This document shows positions 17,454 through 27,363 of a stretch of DNA of 48,228 bases, piece after piece; within the stretch, counting starts at the first letter, position 1, and every line of letters begins with the position of its first letter. Source of the stretch: Alteromonas sp. IB21 (GTDB lineage Bacteria; Pseudomonadota; Gammaproteobacteria; Enterobacterales; Alteromonadaceae); assembly GCF_016405965.1 (NCBI RefSeq), contig NZ_JAEFCD010000035.1, forward strand, positions 1 to 48,228, in the 5' to 3' direction. A program made the position numbers and the translations under genes. The notes beneath the pieces are model-generated. The model was given only the letters and a program-made list of their open reading frames with translations, ran no database searches and was not told the origin of the DNA.

Positions 17454-17978
17454 ATGAGCACAAGAAAAATGGTTGAGAGAGCTTTAACAATATTTACGTT
17501 CATACTGTTTATTAGCTTCGTTCAAGGGTGCAGTAATAAACTAGAAAAAGGATATATTGCTTATAATTCCCAACAGTATGACTTATCCAAAAGGCATTGG
17601 CAGCCTTTAGCTGAAAAAAATGACCCGGCAGCGCAATACCTTATAGCGAAATTATGGGAACACGGGGTTGGTTCAACGCCGCGAGATTTAGAGAAAGCAA
17701 TGGATCTATATTATCTCTCTGCAAACAATGGTTATCTGCCTGCAATGACCGCTCTAGCCCGCCTTCAGATACAGTTCAATGAAGAAGAATCAGCTTTTTC
17801 ATGGCTACGATATGCTGCCAGATGGGACTATGAGATGGCAAAAACCATGCTTAAACAATACGGTCGCCCAATACCTACGGCTGATTTTAAAGCACATTAT
17901 CCGCCAAACACCCGTTTACCGGCAGATTCAGGAAAACAGCAAACGCAACAACTGGGCAATAAGCAAAATTCCCATTAA
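17454..17978 (+). CDS. Sel1-repeat lipoprotein
   Basis: A 174-residue exported lipoprotein. A hydrophobic signal ends in the lipobox-like FVQGC, making Cys26 the probable lipidated residue. Sel1/TPR-like repeats follow: AAQYLIAKLWEHGVGSTPRD with LEKAMDLYYLSANNGYLPAM, then a further partial repeat. Such proteins usually serve as protein-interaction scaffolds in the periplasm. ATG 17454 has a weak ribosome binding site; ATG 17469 is possible. Its last 51 bases overlap, in antisense, the 3' end of the small membrane protein gene on the other strand. Confidence 0.8.
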   Translation: MSTRKMVERALTIFTFILFISFVQGCSNKLEKGYIAYNSQQYDLSKRHWQPLAEKNDPAAQYLIAKLWEHGVGSTPRDLEKAMDLYYLSANNGYLPAMTALARLQIQFNEEESAFSWLRYAARWDYEMAKTMLKQYGRPIPTADFKAHYPPNTRLPADSGKQQTQQLGNKQNSH

Positions 17979-18104
17979 GGGCCAAATCCACTTAGCCCAT
18001 TTCGCTGCATCCTCGTTACTTATTCGCATTTTAGAGCGTTCTATTAGCGGTATAATCAATGCTAGTGCACCAAATAACACTGCCAGTAAAATTAACACTT
18101 CCAT
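17928..18104 (-). CDS. Small two-helix membrane protein coupled to ubiF
   Basis: ATG 18104 to TGA 17928, 58 residues. The start overlaps the stop of the upstream FAD hydroxylase gene by one base (TAATG), a classic sign of translational coupling. The product has two hydrophobic helices (MEVLILLAVLFGALALIIPL and WIWPLMGILLIAQLLRLLF) with a charged link (ERSKMRISNEDAAKWAK). I know no function. Coupling to ubiF suggests a membrane role near quinone synthesis, but this is only an inference. The 3' end overlaps the Sel1 lipoprotein gene antisense. Confidence 0.65.
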   Translation of the reverse strand: MEVLILLAVLFGALALIIPLIERSKMRISNEDAAKWAKWIWPLMGILLIAQLLRLLFS

Positions 18105-19303
18105 TATCGTAACCCTATCGCATATTTGAGCACTTCTTGTTTAGCAGGCTCTATGCGCTGCGCCACAGAAAGAAGCTGGTTTCTTATCCATTTGATGGGG
18201 GCAACGTCATTGCTAAACAAGGTATAAAACCCATCCATTGCCGTCATCATCACCAAATTATCTCGCTTTCGTGGCTTTTCATAATTGCTGATAAGCCTTT
18301 GAGAAAATACTTTATCGGTTAGCGACAATGCGTTGTCGCTACCGAATGGCTTGAATTCAGCACACACAGAAAGAAAGGTTTCTACGTCTTTAAAGCCCAA
18401 ATTAACGCCCTGCCCCGCAAGTGGATTAATGGTGTGTGCTGCATCACCAACTAACACACATCTGCCTTTAACGTATTGATTAGCATGGGATCGGGTAAGC
18501 GGAAAAATCGCTTTATCAATAACTGAAAAGCTATTGCCATTTCTGGTCAATTCGTCTGGAAAGGTTTTAAGAATTTCACTTTCAAGTTGGTTCGCTTTTA
18601 AACTTTTAATCCGTTTGAGTTCGTCGGGCGAGTCGTACCAAACGAGCGAGGCGTAGTTATCAAACATGGGTAAAAAGGCTTTGGGGCCGCTCGATGTAAA
18701 CTGCTGCCAGGTTACAGGTTCAACGGCGTTCTCCATCTTTATAGTGATCCCCATCGCCTGCTGCGCATACTGCCAACCTGTGGTGCCAATACCGGCCGCC
18801 TTCCTTACCTGAGAGTTTGCACCATCGGCACCAATAAGCCACTTAGCCTCTATCGTTTTGCCACTAGATAGTTTAACGGTAGCAGAATTGGCTAACTGAA
18901 TATCTTGCACTGTGTGGTCACTAATAAGCTCTACATTCTCATACTGTTTTAGTGCTTCGTGGCAACCTAGTTGCAACAATCGGTTTTCAACAAAAAAGCC
19001 CAGCTGAGGCATGTCGATACTTTGTGCGGTGAAATCTGTTCGATGGGATGGGTCGTCCCACACGCTAAGTCCAGAGTAAGGTTTAACTCGCATAGAAGCT
19101 ATGTGTTCCCAAGCGCCAAGGGCTTTTAACAGCGTTACCGATGCTTCGCTGATAGCTGAAACCCTTAAGTCAGGTCCATCCTCGGGATTAAAAGGTACCG
19201 GTAGATACGGCTCTATCACTGCTACTTTAAACTCCTGTTGAGCAAGCCCCAACGCTAGCGCCGCGCCGACCATACCGCCGCCGTTTATACAAAAATCGAC
19301 CAT
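18104..19303 (-). CDS. ubiF: UbiH/UbiF-family FAD-dependent hydroxylase, probably UbiF
   Basis: A 399-residue flavoprotein mono-oxygenase of the UbiH/UbiF/VisC/COQ6 family, which hydroxylates the ring of ubiquinone precursors. The N-terminal FAD-binding motif is INGGGMVGAALALGL. The DG motif is LIGADGANSQVR, and the family signature VGDAAHTINPLAGQGVNLG is intact. UbiF is preferred to other members because it lies divergent from miaB, as in E. coli. The start at ATG 19303 places the dinucleotide-binding motif directly at the N-terminus. A small membrane protein gene follows with overlapping stop and start codons. Confidence 0.85.
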   Translation of the reverse strand: MVDFCINGGGMVGAALALGLAQQEFKVAVIEPYLPVPFNPEDGPDLRVSAISEASVTLLKALGAWEHIASMRVKPYSGLSVWDDPSHRTDFTAQSIDMPQLGFFVENRLLQLGCHEALKQYENVELISDHTVQDIQLANSATVKLSSGKTIEAKWLIGADGANSQVRKAAGIGTTGWQYAQQAMGITIKMENAVEPVTWQQFTSSGPKAFLPMFDNYASLVWYDSPDELKRIKSLKANQLESEILKTFPDELTRNGNSFSVIDKAIFPLTRSHANQYVKGRCVLVGDAAHTINPLAGQGVNLGFKDVETFLSVCAEFKPFGSDNALSLTDKVFSQRLISNYEKPRKRDNLVMMTAMDGFYTLFSNDVAPIKWIRNQLLSVAQRIEPAKQEVLKYAIGLR

Positions 19304-19609
19304 TTACTCTCCTTAAAACACGCACTTGCATTATGTCTTAAAACACAAAGCGCTGTGAAGTAAAACGTACAACAGGCTTGGCTTAGATCAATTCTTCACG
19401 AATCGTCGTAAGACACTGGGAATATACCTGCATAACAGGTAAAATATGCGGCTATTTTGAACATCTTCCTGTAACTGACATTTCCGATGCTTTTTGCATG
19501 GGCGCTTTCAACGCCTTATGCAGAATAACATTCTGGCAGACACCTTAGCTAAACCAAGGTGATACTGCATTCACTTACAGGAACACTAACAGGTTACCGA
19601 ATAGTTGTT
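19304..19609. other. Divergent promoter region between ubiF and miaB
   Basis: About 300 bases without a gene. It contains the inverted repeat TACCTG-N5-CAGGTA (19425-19441), which could be an operator, and a second CAGGTTACC nearer miaB. No sigma-54-type site or clear -35/-10 pair was found by eye. Confidence 0.35.
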
Positions 19610-21043
19610 ATGACTAAAAAGCTGTATATCAAAACCTGGGGCTGCCAAATGAACGAGTACGACTCGGAAAAAATGGCAGACTTACTAGACTCAACCCATG
19701 GCTTTAGCGCTGCACAAAGTGCTGAAGAAGCCGACGTTATTTTGCTTAACACCTGCTCTATTCGCGAAAAAGCGCAAGAGAAGGTTTTTCATCAACTTGG
19801 TCGCTGGAAGACGTTAAAGCAAGACAAGCCTGAACTTATTATTGGTGTAGGCGGTTGTGTGGCTTCTCAAGAAGGTGACACCATACGCCAGCGTGCGCCG
19901 TTCGTAGACTTGGTATTTGGCCCTCAAACGCTGCACCGTTTGCCTGAAATGATCAACGAACTTCAAGGCGGCGCAAAGTCAGTGATTGACGTGAGCTTCC
20001 CTGAAATTGAAAAGTTTGATCGCCTGCCTGAGCCACGAGCTGAAGGCCCAACGGCGTTCGTTTCAATTATGGAAGGCTGTTCAAAATATTGTACGTTCTG
20101 CGTAGTACCTTACACCCGTGGTGAAGAAGTAAGCCGCCCTGTCGACGACGTATTGCTTGAAATTGCACAGCTTGCAGGTCAAGGCGTACGTGAAGTAAAC
20201 CTTCTGGGTCAAAACGTTAACGCATATCGCGGTGAAAATTACGACGGTACAATTTGTCGATTCTCTGAGTTACTAGAGCTTGTAGCTGCTATCGATGGCA
20301 TCGACCGTATTCGTTACACCACCTCACACCCGGTTGAGTTTACTGACGATATCATTGAAGCATACGCGTCTATCCCTGAGTTAGTTGACCACCTGCACTT
20401 ACCTGTTCAAAGCGGTTCTGACCGTATTTTGAACCTGATGAAGCGTGGCCATACGGCAATTGAATACAAATCGAAAATGCGTAAGCTCAAAAAAATTCGC
20501 CCAAACATTAGCTTGTCGAGCGACTTCATCATTGGCTTCCCAGGCGAGACCGATGCCGACTTTGAAGCTACCATGGATTTGATTCAGGCTGTCGATTACG
20601 ACCTTAGCTTCAGCTTTATTTACAGTGCTCGCCCGGGTACGCCTGCTGCCGACGCAGTAGATGACGTAAGTGAAGAAACTAAGAAGCAACGTCTTCACCT
20701 ACTACAGCAGCGTATTACGCAACAGGCCCTTCGTATTGCTCGTCACATGGTTGGCACAGAGCAGCGTATTTTGGTTGAAGGTCCGTCAAAGAAAAACCCA
20801 ATGGAGCTTTCGGGACGTACTGAAAATAACCGTGTAGTGAACTTTGAAGGTACGCCTGACATGATTGGCGAATTCGTTGACGTGAACATCACTGACGTAT
20901 TCACTAACTCACTACGTGGTGAAGTTGTGCGCAGAGAGAGCGAAATGGGCTTGCGTGTTGCCGTTTCGCCCCAATCTATCATGGCAAAGCATCAGGCAGA
21001 TTTGCCCGATGAGCTTGGCGTGGGACAATTTAACCCAGCCTAA
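19610..21043 (+). CDS. miaB: tRNA-2-methylthio-N6-dimethylallyladenosine synthase MiaB
   Basis: A radical SAM methylthiotransferase that converts i6A37 to ms2i6A37 in tRNAs. From ATG 19610 the protein has 477 residues, close to the 474 of E. coli. The N-terminal cluster ligands are Cys12, Cys49 and Cys83. The radical SAM motif CSKYCTFC gives Cys157, Cys161 and Cys164, the same numbering as E. coli. A TRAM domain is at the C-terminus. The frame stays open 17 codons further upstream to 19559, but [15 protein letters not shown] is the conserved start. It is followed by ybeZ and ybeY in the usual order. Confidence 0.97.
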   Translation: MTKKLYIKTWGCQMNEYDSEKMADLLDSTHGFSAAQSAEEADVILLNTCSIREKAQEKVFHQLGRWKTLKQDKPELIIGVGGCVASQEGDTIRQRAPFVDLVFGPQTLHRLPEMINELQGGAKSVIDVSFPEIEKFDRLPEPRAEGPTAFVSIMEGCSKYCTFCVVPYTRGEEVSRPVDDVLLEIAQLAGQGVREVNLLGQNVNAYRGENYDGTICRFSELLELVAAIDGIDRIRYTTSHPVEFTDDIIEAYASIPELVDHLHLPVQSGSDRILNLMKRGHTAIEYKSKMRKLKKIRPNISLSSDFIIGFPGETDADFEATMDLIQAVDYDLSFSFIYSARPGTPAADAVDDVSEETKKQRLHLLQQRITQQALRIARHMVGTEQRILVEGPSKKNPMELSGRTENNRVVNFEGTPDMIGEFVDVNITDVFTNSLRGEVVRRESEMGLRVAVSPQSIMAKHQADLPDELGVGQFNPA

Positions 21044-21072
21044 ACACATTTTATAGCGAGGAAAAAAGTAGC

Positions 21073-22155
21073 TTGAGTACATTGGTTAGTAACGAATTTG
21101 AATTAGAACCGGCAGATAGCAAACGTTTGTCGAGTTTATGTGGCCCCTTTGATGACAACATTAAACAAATTGAGCGCAGGTTAGGCGTAGAGATTACCTA
21201 CCGAAATAACGCGTTTAAGGTGTTGGGTGAACCGCAGCAAATAAAAAGTGCTAGCGAATTACTTAAGCTTCTTTATATAGAAACTCAGCCTATTAAGGGT
21301 CGTATTCCTGAGCTAGAAGCAGAACAAGTTCATCTTGCCATTCAAGAAGCCCGCGTTATTGAAAAAGACGCCACTGGCGGCTACGGAAAAGAGGTGAATA
21401 TTAAAACCAAGCGCGGAGTTATTAAGCCGCGCAACCCCAACCAAGCGCAATACGTGGCAAACATTGTAAACCACGATATTACTTTTGGTATTGGTCCAGC
21501 CGGAACAGGTAAAACCTACCTCGCTGTTGCTGCGGCTGTTGACGCACTTGAGCGTCAAGAAATACGCCGTATATTGCTTACTCGCCCTGCGGTAGAAGCT
21601 GGTGAAAAGCTCGGTTTCTTGCCTGGCGACCTTTCACAAAAAGTCGACCCATATTTGCGCCCGCTTTACGACGCTCTGTTTGAAATGCTGGGCTTCGAAA
21701 AAGTTGAAAAACTAATGGAGCGCAACGTCATTGAAGTTGCGCCTCTAGCCTATATGCGCGGAAGAACGCTTAACGACGCGTTTATTATTTTGGACGAAAG
21801 CCAAAATACCACGGTAGAGCAAATGAAAATGTTCCTAACCCGTATTGGCTTTAATTCGAAAGCAGTGATCACCGGTGACATCACGCAGGTAGATTTACCT
21901 CGCGGCGCAAAGTCAGGTCTACGCCACGCTATTGAAGTGTTAAGCGAAGTGGATGACATTTCTTTCAACTTCTTCAACGCTGAAGACGTGGTGCGCCACC
22001 CTGTGGTGGCGCGTATTGTAAGAGCATACGAAGTGCATGACGCTGAACAAGAGCGTTTACGCAAAGCGCGTAAAGAAGAAGCATTGCAATTTCAGCGTGA
22101 ACAGGCTTCACAAGACGATATCGCGACGCAAACGAAAGACGACAACGCATCGTGA
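21073..22155 (+). CDS. ybeZ: PhoH-family ATPase YbeZ
   Basis: A 360-residue cytoplasmic PhoH-like P-loop NTPase, partner of the RNase YbeY in ribosome and RNA quality control. The Walker A motif GPAGTGKT is near residues 141-148 and the Walker B region reads [11 protein letters not shown]. The start is TTG at 21073, with GAGGA roughly ten bases upstream; no in-frame ATG occurs early. The stop overlaps the ybeY start by four bases (GTGA), so the two are translationally coupled. Confidence 0.95.
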   Translation: MSTLVSNEFELEPADSKRLSSLCGPFDDNIKQIERRLGVEITYRNNAFKVLGEPQQIKSASELLKLLYIETQPIKGRIPELEAEQVHLAIQEARVIEKDATGGYGKEVNIKTKRGVIKPRNPNQAQYVANIVNHDITFGIGPAGTGKTYLAVAAAVDALERQEIRRILLTRPAVEAGEKLGFLPGDLSQKVDPYLRPLYDALFEMLGFEKVEKLMERNVIEVAPLAYMRGRTLNDAFIILDESQNTTVEQMKMFLTRIGFNSKAVITGDITQVDLPRGAKSGLRHAIEVLSEVDDISFNFFNAEDVVRHPVVARIVRAYEVHDAEQERLRKARKEEALQFQREQASQDDIATQTKDDNAS

Positions 22156-22622
22156 GCGCCATAATTGATGTACAACAAGCATTTGAAGGTGACGAGGCGA
22201 TTTTATCAGCCATCCCCTCACCTTCAGAACTTGAGCTTTGGGCTAATGCCGTGCTCGAATACGAAGGCTTAGATGAGCAGGAAGTGACTATCCGCTTCAC
22301 CGATGAAGCAGAAAGCCAAAGCCTTAATCATGAGTACCGAGGAAAGGATAAACCTACGAATGTGTTGTCTTTTCCGTTTGAAGCACCGCCGGGCATTGAA
22401 ATAAACCTTTTAGGCGACTTGGTTATTTGCGCCCCCGTTATTAGCCGTGAAGCTGAAGAGCAGCAAAAAAAAGTAAGCGATCACTATGCGCATATGACTG
22501 TTCATGGGCTATTACATTTAATGGGTTATGACCATATTGATGATGCTGATGCCGAGGAAATGGAAAGTAAGGAAATCGAAATCTTGGCTCAATTAGGCAT
22601 AGACGACCCCTACAATTCATAA
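22152..22622 (+). CDS. ybeY: Endoribonuclease YbeY
   Basis: A 156-residue zinc metalloprotein needed for 16S rRNA 3' end maturation and ribosome quality control. The motif [11 protein letters not shown] gives the three zinc ligands His118, His122 and His128. The start is GTG 22152, which overlaps the ybeZ stop. In E. coli the next genes are ybeX (corC) and lnt; here they are replaced by a small membrane protein and then a convergent polysaccharide gene. Confidence 0.96.
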   Translation: MSAIIDVQQAFEGDEAILSAIPSPSELELWANAVLEYEGLDEQEVTIRFTDEAESQSLNHEYRGKDKPTNVLSFPFEAPPGIEINLLGDLVICAPVISREAEEQQKKVSDHYAHMTVHGLLHLMGYDHIDDADAEEMESKEIEILAQLGIDDPYNS

Positions 22623-22651
22623 TACGCTAGACGTAAGTTCTTCCCTCCCCC

Positions 22652-23083
22652 ATGGATAAATGGGTAACCATGAGCAAACAAATCAACGACATTAAAACAG
22701 ACCCTGTTATCAGCCGTTTACTAGAGCGTATGCCAGATAAAGTGAGTGACTCCTTTTCAGAGGAACAACTGGCCCACTTGCGAAATGCCATTGGCGCACG
22801 AGAATGGGGTCGACACAAAGTTGACCTAAGAGGCACTGTAAAGTTTTTTAAATGGCGCTATTATTATGTTGTGCTGGCAGGAAGAAACAGGCGAACGCTT
22901 TCTGAAAAAGAGCTAAGAATGGCCGTTCTTATGAATGCATTCTTAATAACAAGCTTTGTTTCGTTTTCAATATTGCTAGGTTTAGTTGTTCTGTATTTGA
23001 TTAAGTCAGCGCTAGGCATAAACTTGATAGAGGGCTGGAGTTTGGGATTGTGGAGTTGGTTTAAAGCCAACGTACTTAGCTAG
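22652..23083 (+). CDS. Small membrane-associated hypothetical protein
   Basis: A 143-residue protein. The first ~85 residues are polar and charged ([20 protein letters not shown], later [20 protein letters not shown]). A strong hydrophobic segment [20 protein letters not shown] (about 95-116) forms a membrane helix, followed by a Trp-rich amphipathic tail. I recall similar conserved proteins in marine gammaproteobacteria but no assigned function. ATG 22670 (MSKQIN) is an alternative start; neither has a convincing ribosome binding site. Its stop overlaps the stop of manC on the other strand by four bases. Confidence 0.7.
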   Translation: MDKWVTMSKQINDIKTDPVISRLLERMPDKVSDSFSEEQLAHLRNAIGAREWGRHKVDLRGTVKFFKWRYYYVVLAGRNRRTLSEKELRMAVLMNAFLITSFVSFSILLGLVVLYLIKSALGINLIEGWSLGLWSWFKANVLS

Positions 23084-24486
23084 TTGTTCACGCGGCCGTA
23101 GCGATCTGAAAACCGCACGATATCGTCTTCACCCAGATACGCGCCCGATTGCACTTCAATCAGTTCAAGGGGGATCTTTCCAGGGTTTTCCAACGCATGC
23201 ACTGCCCCGATTGGAATGTATACTGACTGGTTTTCTGTAACTAATTGGGTGTTATCGTTAATGGTAACGTTAGCGCTGCCAGACACCACAATCCAGTGTT
23301 CAGCGCGGTGGTGATGCATTTGTACCGAGAGTTTTTCACCAGGTTTCACGGTAATACGCTTAACCTGGAAACGATCGCCACTGTCAATAGAATCGTAACT
23401 TCCCCAGGGTCTGTAGACCTCGCGATGAAACTCAAATTCCGGGCGTTTTTCAGCCTTTAATTGCTCTACCACCTTTTTAACACTTTGCGATGCACTTTTG
23501 TGAGCCACCATCACAGCGTCTTTGGTTTCAACCACAATGACATCGTTTAACCCTACCACTGCAACCATACGCTGTTCGGCGTTAACATAGCTATTATCTA
23601 CATCTTCTAACAGTGTATCGCCGATGGTCACATTGCCTCTTTCATCTTTATCAGACGTTTCCCATAACGAGCCCCAGCTCCCAACATCTGACCAATTTGC
23701 ATCAAGCGGCACCATGGCAGCACTGTCGGTTTTCTCCATCACCGCATAATCAATTGAATTATCGGGACATTGAGCAAACACTTCGCTGTCGACGCGAATA
23801 AAGTCCAAATCTGTTGCTTGAGTTTCGATGGCTTTTTCACACACCGATAAAATGGCGGGATCATATTTCGCCAACTCTTCTAAATAACGGCTGGCTTTAA
23901 ACATGAACATGCCGCTATTCCAATAATAACTGCCTGAATTAACGTATTCTTGAGCGACCTCTAAAGAAGGTTTTTCCACAAAGCTGTCTACCGCATACCC
24001 GGCTCCTAGCTTACCTGCCGCTTTTATGTATCCATAGCCGGTATGAGGCTGGTTGGGTACCACGCCAAACGTGACGAGTTTGCCTTCGTGGGCAAGCTTT
24101 TGAGCGTGTTCAATTGCGTTGTGAAAAGCACTGACATCTTTAATAATGTGATCGGCTGCCAAAACAAGTAAAACCGGATCTTCACCTGATTTCACCGCAT
24201 GTAACGCCGTTAATGCAATAGCGGGGGCAGTATTGCGCCCCACTGGTTCAAGCAATATCCCGCTGTGATTAATGTTCTTTTGACGAAGTTGCTCAGCGAC
24301 TAAGAAGCGATGCTCTTCATTGCAAATGATCATGGCGTTTTCGCTATCCATGCCTTTCAATCGCAAAATGGTGTCCTGCAGCATAGTGTTTTCACTGCAA
24401 AGTGACAAAAATTGCTTTGGAAGCGCCGCACGAGATTTTGGCCAAAGACGGCTGCCTGAGCCTCCTGCTAAAACAACTGGTTTCAT
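23080..24486 (-). CDS. manC: Mannose-1-phosphate guanylyltransferase/mannose-6-phosphate isomerase
   Basis: A bifunctional enzyme making GDP-mannose from mannose-1-phosphate, with a C-terminal cupin-type phosphomannose isomerase domain. The N-terminal nucleotidyltransferase motif is [20 protein letters not shown], with the usual PKQFL next. The C-terminal half contains [20 protein letters not shown], the PMI-II metal-binding region. The frame is open to 24504, but I choose ATG 24486 (468 residues) because AAGGG lies seven bases upstream and the longer version would contain that site. It supplies GDP-mannose to gmd and fcl, which are divergent. Confidence 0.95.
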   Translation of the reverse strand: MKPVVLAGGSGSRLWPKSRAALPKQFLSLCSENTMLQDTILRLKGMDSENAMIICNEEHRFLVAEQLRQKNINHSGILLEPVGRNTAPAIALTALHAVKSGEDPVLLVLAADHIIKDVSAFHNAIEHAQKLAHEGKLVTFGVVPNQPHTGYGYIKAAGKLGAGYAVDSFVEKPSLEVAQEYVNSGSYYWNSGMFMFKASRYLEELAKYDPAILSVCEKAIETQATDLDFIRVDSEVFAQCPDNSIDYAVMEKTDSAAMVPLDANWSDVGSWGSLWETSDKDERGNVTIGDTLLEDVDNSYVNAEQRMVAVVGLNDVIVVETKDAVMVAHKSASQSVKKVVEQLKAEKRPEFEFHREVYRPWGSYDSIDSGDRFQVKRITVKPGEKLSVQMHHHRAEHWIVVSGSANVTINDNTQLVTENQSVYIPIGAVHALENPGKIPLELIEVQSGAYLGEDDIVRFSDRYGRVNN

Positions 24487-24784
24487 TTTAATCCCTTCAC
24501 ACAACCTTATTTTTAATAATGAGGATAAGAAAAAGCTACTTATTACAACACTTAACTGTAGAATACACCTAATAGTGAATACTTTTTCAATTTAACTTGA
24601 CCTTTTATACATAATTTACATCTAGCCTTAAAGGAAAATTTTAGATAGATTAATGTTCAAAAATTAATTTATTTCCCTGTAGATATTTATAGGCATCACA
24701 TTGCATATTAATTAATACAAAATGTGAACTTAATTCCCAAATAATCTCCATAAATTTAAAATAAAATTAACAGGTAAACTGTAG

Positions 24785-25900
24785 ATGAAAAAAGCACTTA
24801 TTACTGGTGTAACCGGCCAGGATGGCTCCTACTTAGCGGAGTTTTTATTAGAAAAGGGATACGAAGTTCACGGTATTAAGCGTAGAGCTTCTTTGTTTAA
24901 CACAGAGCGAATTGACCATATTTACGAAGATCCACACAATGATAACCCTAAGTTTCATTTGCACTATGGAGATTTGACAGACACATCGAACCTGACGCGC
25001 ATTCTGCAGGAAGTTCAACCTGATGAAGTTTACAACTTAGGTGCTCAATCCCACGTAGCGGTTTCTTTCGAGTCTCCTGAGTACACTGCTGATGTCGACG
25101 CTATCGGTACATTACGATTATTAGAAGCAATTCGATTTCTAGGGTTAGAAAAGAAAACTAAGTTTTATCAAGCTTCAACTTCGGAATTGTATGGATTGGT
25201 CCAAGAAATTCCGCAGAAGGAGACTACTCCATTCTACCCTCGATCTCCTTATGCAGTTGCCAAAATGTATGCATATTGGATCACAGTTAATTATCGAGAG
25301 TCGTATGGCATGTATGCTTGTAATGGCATACTGTTCAACCATGAGTCTCCCAGACGAGGCGAGACCTTCGTAACGCGAAAAATCACAAGGGGATTAGCAA
25401 ATATCGCCCAAGGACTGGAACCTTGTCTTTACTTAGGCAATATGGATGCACTGAGAGATTGGGGGCACGCCAAAGACTATGTAAGGATGCAATGGATGAT
25501 GCTACAACAAGACATCGCGGAAGATTTTGTTATTGCAACAGGTAAGCAGATCTCTGTACGTGAATTTGTCGCTATGTCAGCAAAAGAAGCTGGCATAACT
25601 CTAGAATTCTCTGGAGAAGGTGTAGATGAGATTGGCACAGTTAAAGATGTTAATCATGAATTAGCACCTGGCTTATCGGTTGGCGACGTCATAGTGCGCG
25701 TTGATCCTCGTTATTTTAGACCTGCAGAAGTTGAAACTTTACTCGGCGACCCGTCAAAAGCGAAAGAAAAGCTTGGCTGGGTACCCGAAATCACTGTTGA
25801 GCAGATGTGTTCTGAAATGGTGGCTGCAGATCTAGAAAAAGCAAAGCAACATGCACTATTGAAAAAACATGGCTATACCGTTTCTGTCGCAAAAGAGTAA
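24785..25900 (+). CDS. gmd: GDP-mannose 4,6-dehydratase
   Basis: The first step from GDP-mannose to GDP-L-fucose. The 371-residue protein begins [20 protein letters not shown], the NADP-binding start typical of Gmd, followed by [14 protein letters not shown]. The catalytic YxxxK is YAVAK after SPRSP, and [16 protein letters not shown] is the conserved GDP-sugar-binding segment. Length matches E. coli Gmd (373). It starts an operon with fcl and gmm. The Shine-Dalgarno is weak (AGGTAA). Confidence 0.97.
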   Translation: MKKALITGVTGQDGSYLAEFLLEKGYEVHGIKRRASLFNTERIDHIYEDPHNDNPKFHLHYGDLTDTSNLTRILQEVQPDEVYNLGAQSHVAVSFESPEYTADVDAIGTLRLLEAIRFLGLEKKTKFYQASTSELYGLVQEIPQKETTPFYPRSPYAVAKMYAYWITVNYRESYGMYACNGILFNHESPRRGETFVTRKITRGLANIAQGLEPCLYLGNMDALRDWGHAKDYVRMQWMMLQQDIAEDFVIATGKQISVREFVAMSAKEAGITLEFSGEGVDEIGTVKDVNHELAPGLSVGDVIVRVDPRYFRPAEVETLLGDPSKAKEKLGWVPEITVEQMCSEMVAADLEKAKQHALLKKHGYTVSVAKE

Positions 25901-25912
25901 AGGGACAAACTC

Positions 25913-26872
25913 ATGAAAACTATCTTTGTTGCTGGCCATAGGGGTATGGTTGGCTCAGCAATTGTCAGGCAATTAGAAGCAGATTCAAGCATTCGCTTGA
26001 TTACTTGCTCCAGAAGCGATTTAGATCTGACAAATCAGAATGACGTAACTCGCTTTTTCGCTGAACATGCAATAGATGAAGTGTATTTGGCTGCTGCCAA
26101 AGTAGGTGGAATACATGCTAATAATACTTATCCAGCTTCATTTATTTACGAAAACCTGATGATTGAAGCCAACGTTATTCACGCTGCACATACCAATAAC
26201 GTTCAAAAAATGCTCTTTCTAGGCTCTAGCTGTATTTATCCCAAACTAGCGCCTCAGCCTATGCAAGAAAAGGCGCTTTTAACAGGTACACTTGAAGAAA
26301 CAAATGAGCCTTATGCAATTGCCAAAATTGCAGGTATTAAATTATGTGAGAGTTATAATAGACAGTACGGACGCGACTACCGCTCCGTCATGCCGACTAA
26401 CCTGTACGGACCTAATGATAACTTTCACCCCGAAAATTCACACGTAATCCCTGCGTTGTTAAGACGATTCCACGAAGCAGCTGAAAAGAGTGACGACAAG
26501 GTGGTTGCATGGGGAAGTGGGACGCCGATGAGGGAGTTTTTACATGTGGATGACATGGCTGCGGCTTCAATTCACGTAATGAACCTAGATAAAGACACTT
26601 ACTGCAATGTCACCTCCCCAATGTTGAGTCATATTAATGTAGGGACAGGTGAAGATTGCACAATAAAAGAATTGGTGGAGACAATTGCGAAAGTTACAGG
26701 ATTCCATGGAGAGATTATCTGGGACACGTCTAAGCCTGATGGAACGCCCAGAAAGCTGATGGATGTCTCGCGCCTAAAAGAACTAGGGTGGAAGTATCAA
26801 ATTTCGCTGGAGGAAGGTCTCTCTAGCACCTACCAATGGTTTCTGGACAATCAGGAAAATTTTAGAGGCTAA
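25913..26872 (+). CDS. fcl: GDP-L-fucose synthase
   Basis: The second enzyme of GDP-L-fucose synthesis (4-keto-6-deoxymannose epimerase-reductase), 319 residues. The Rossmann motif [10 protein letters not shown] is at the N-terminus, and the fingerprint [16 protein letters not shown] and YAIAK (catalytic Tyr and Lys) are present, as is [20 protein letters not shown]. It begins 12 bases after gmd, with AGGGA before the ATG, and is followed two bases later by gmm. Confidence 0.97.
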   Translation: MKTIFVAGHRGMVGSAIVRQLEADSSIRLITCSRSDLDLTNQNDVTRFFAEHAIDEVYLAAAKVGGIHANNTYPASFIYENLMIEANVIHAAHTNNVQKMLFLGSSCIYPKLAPQPMQEKALLTGTLEETNEPYAIAKIAGIKLCESYNRQYGRDYRSVMPTNLYGPNDNFHPENSHVIPALLRRFHEAAEKSDDKVVAWGSGTPMREFLHVDDMAAASIHVMNLDKDTYCNVTSPMLSHINVGTGEDCTIKELVETIAKVTGFHGEIIWDTSKPDGTPRKLMDVSRLKELGWKYQISLEEGLSSTYQWFLDNQENFRG

Positions 26873-26874
26873 CA

Positions 26875-27336
26875 TTGTCTTTTCTATCTCAAGAAGTATT
26901 TACTACTGTCATAGACTCTACCCCATTAATCTCAATAGATTTAGTGGTAGAAAATGAACATGGGGAACTTCTATTCGGTTTAAGGAATAATCGCCCAGCA
27001 AAGGGCTTTTGGTTTGTGCCTGGCGGACGTATTTTAAAAAATGAAACGCTGGATGCAGCATTTGAGCGCTTGAATAAAAATGAGTTAGGAGTTTGCTTCA
27101 ATCGCTCAAACGCGCGTTTACTTGGAGCATGGGAGCACTTTTATGAGGACAGTGTTTTCGGAGAGTCTCCCAGCACACACTACATAGCACTAGCCTATCA
27201 TTTAATAGTTACTAAGAATCATCTTCACCTGCCATTTGGAGAGCAACATAGCAGCTATCTTTGGAAAGAAAAAAGACTGGCGTCGAGTGATGAAAGTATT
27301 CACCAGTACTCAAAAAACTATATAGGATCAGTATAA
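26875..27336 (+). CDS. gmm: GDP-mannose mannosyl hydrolase (Nudix family)
   Basis: A 153-residue Nudix-like enzyme that hydrolyses GDP-mannose or GDP-glucose to the free sugar and GDP. The box GGRILKNETLDAAFERL then NELG is the altered Nudix motif of this subfamily and lines up with the E. coli enzyme, which lacks the usual second catalytic Glu. The start is TTG 26875, with GAGG six bases upstream and only two bases after the fcl stop. It is commonly found beside gmd and fcl, where it may tune the GDP-mannose pool. Confidence 0.88.
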   Translation: MSFLSQEVFTTVIDSTPLISIDLVVENEHGELLFGLRNNRPAKGFWFVPGGRILKNETLDAAFERLNKNELGVCFNRSNARLLGAWEHFYEDSVFGESPSTHYIALAYHLIVTKNHLHLPFGEQHSSYLWKEKRLASSDESIHQYSKNYIGSV

Positions 27337-27352
27337 TTCTGCTCCTATATAG
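27312..27352 (-). terminator. Hairpin between gmm and the epimerase gene
   Basis: Perfect 10-bp arms CTATATAGGA (27318-27327) and TCCTATATAG (27343-27352) with a 15-base loop. The preceding A6 gives U6 on the minus strand, so it probably ends the epimerase transcript. It overlaps the last codons of gmm. Confidence 0.6.
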
Positions 27353-27363
27353 CTTCAAGAATT

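Noticed and set aside
24692..24706. Sigma-54-like sequence (AGGCATCACATTGCA) upstream of gmd
   Set aside because: The GG to GC spacing is nine bases instead of ten, and sigma-54 promoters tolerate spacing changes very poorly.
24697..24728. TCACATT...AATGTGA inverted repeat between manC and gmd, reminiscent of CRP half-sites
   Set aside because: Half-sites are in the wrong orientation and 18 bases apart, unlike the TGTGA-N6-TCACA layout of CRP sites.
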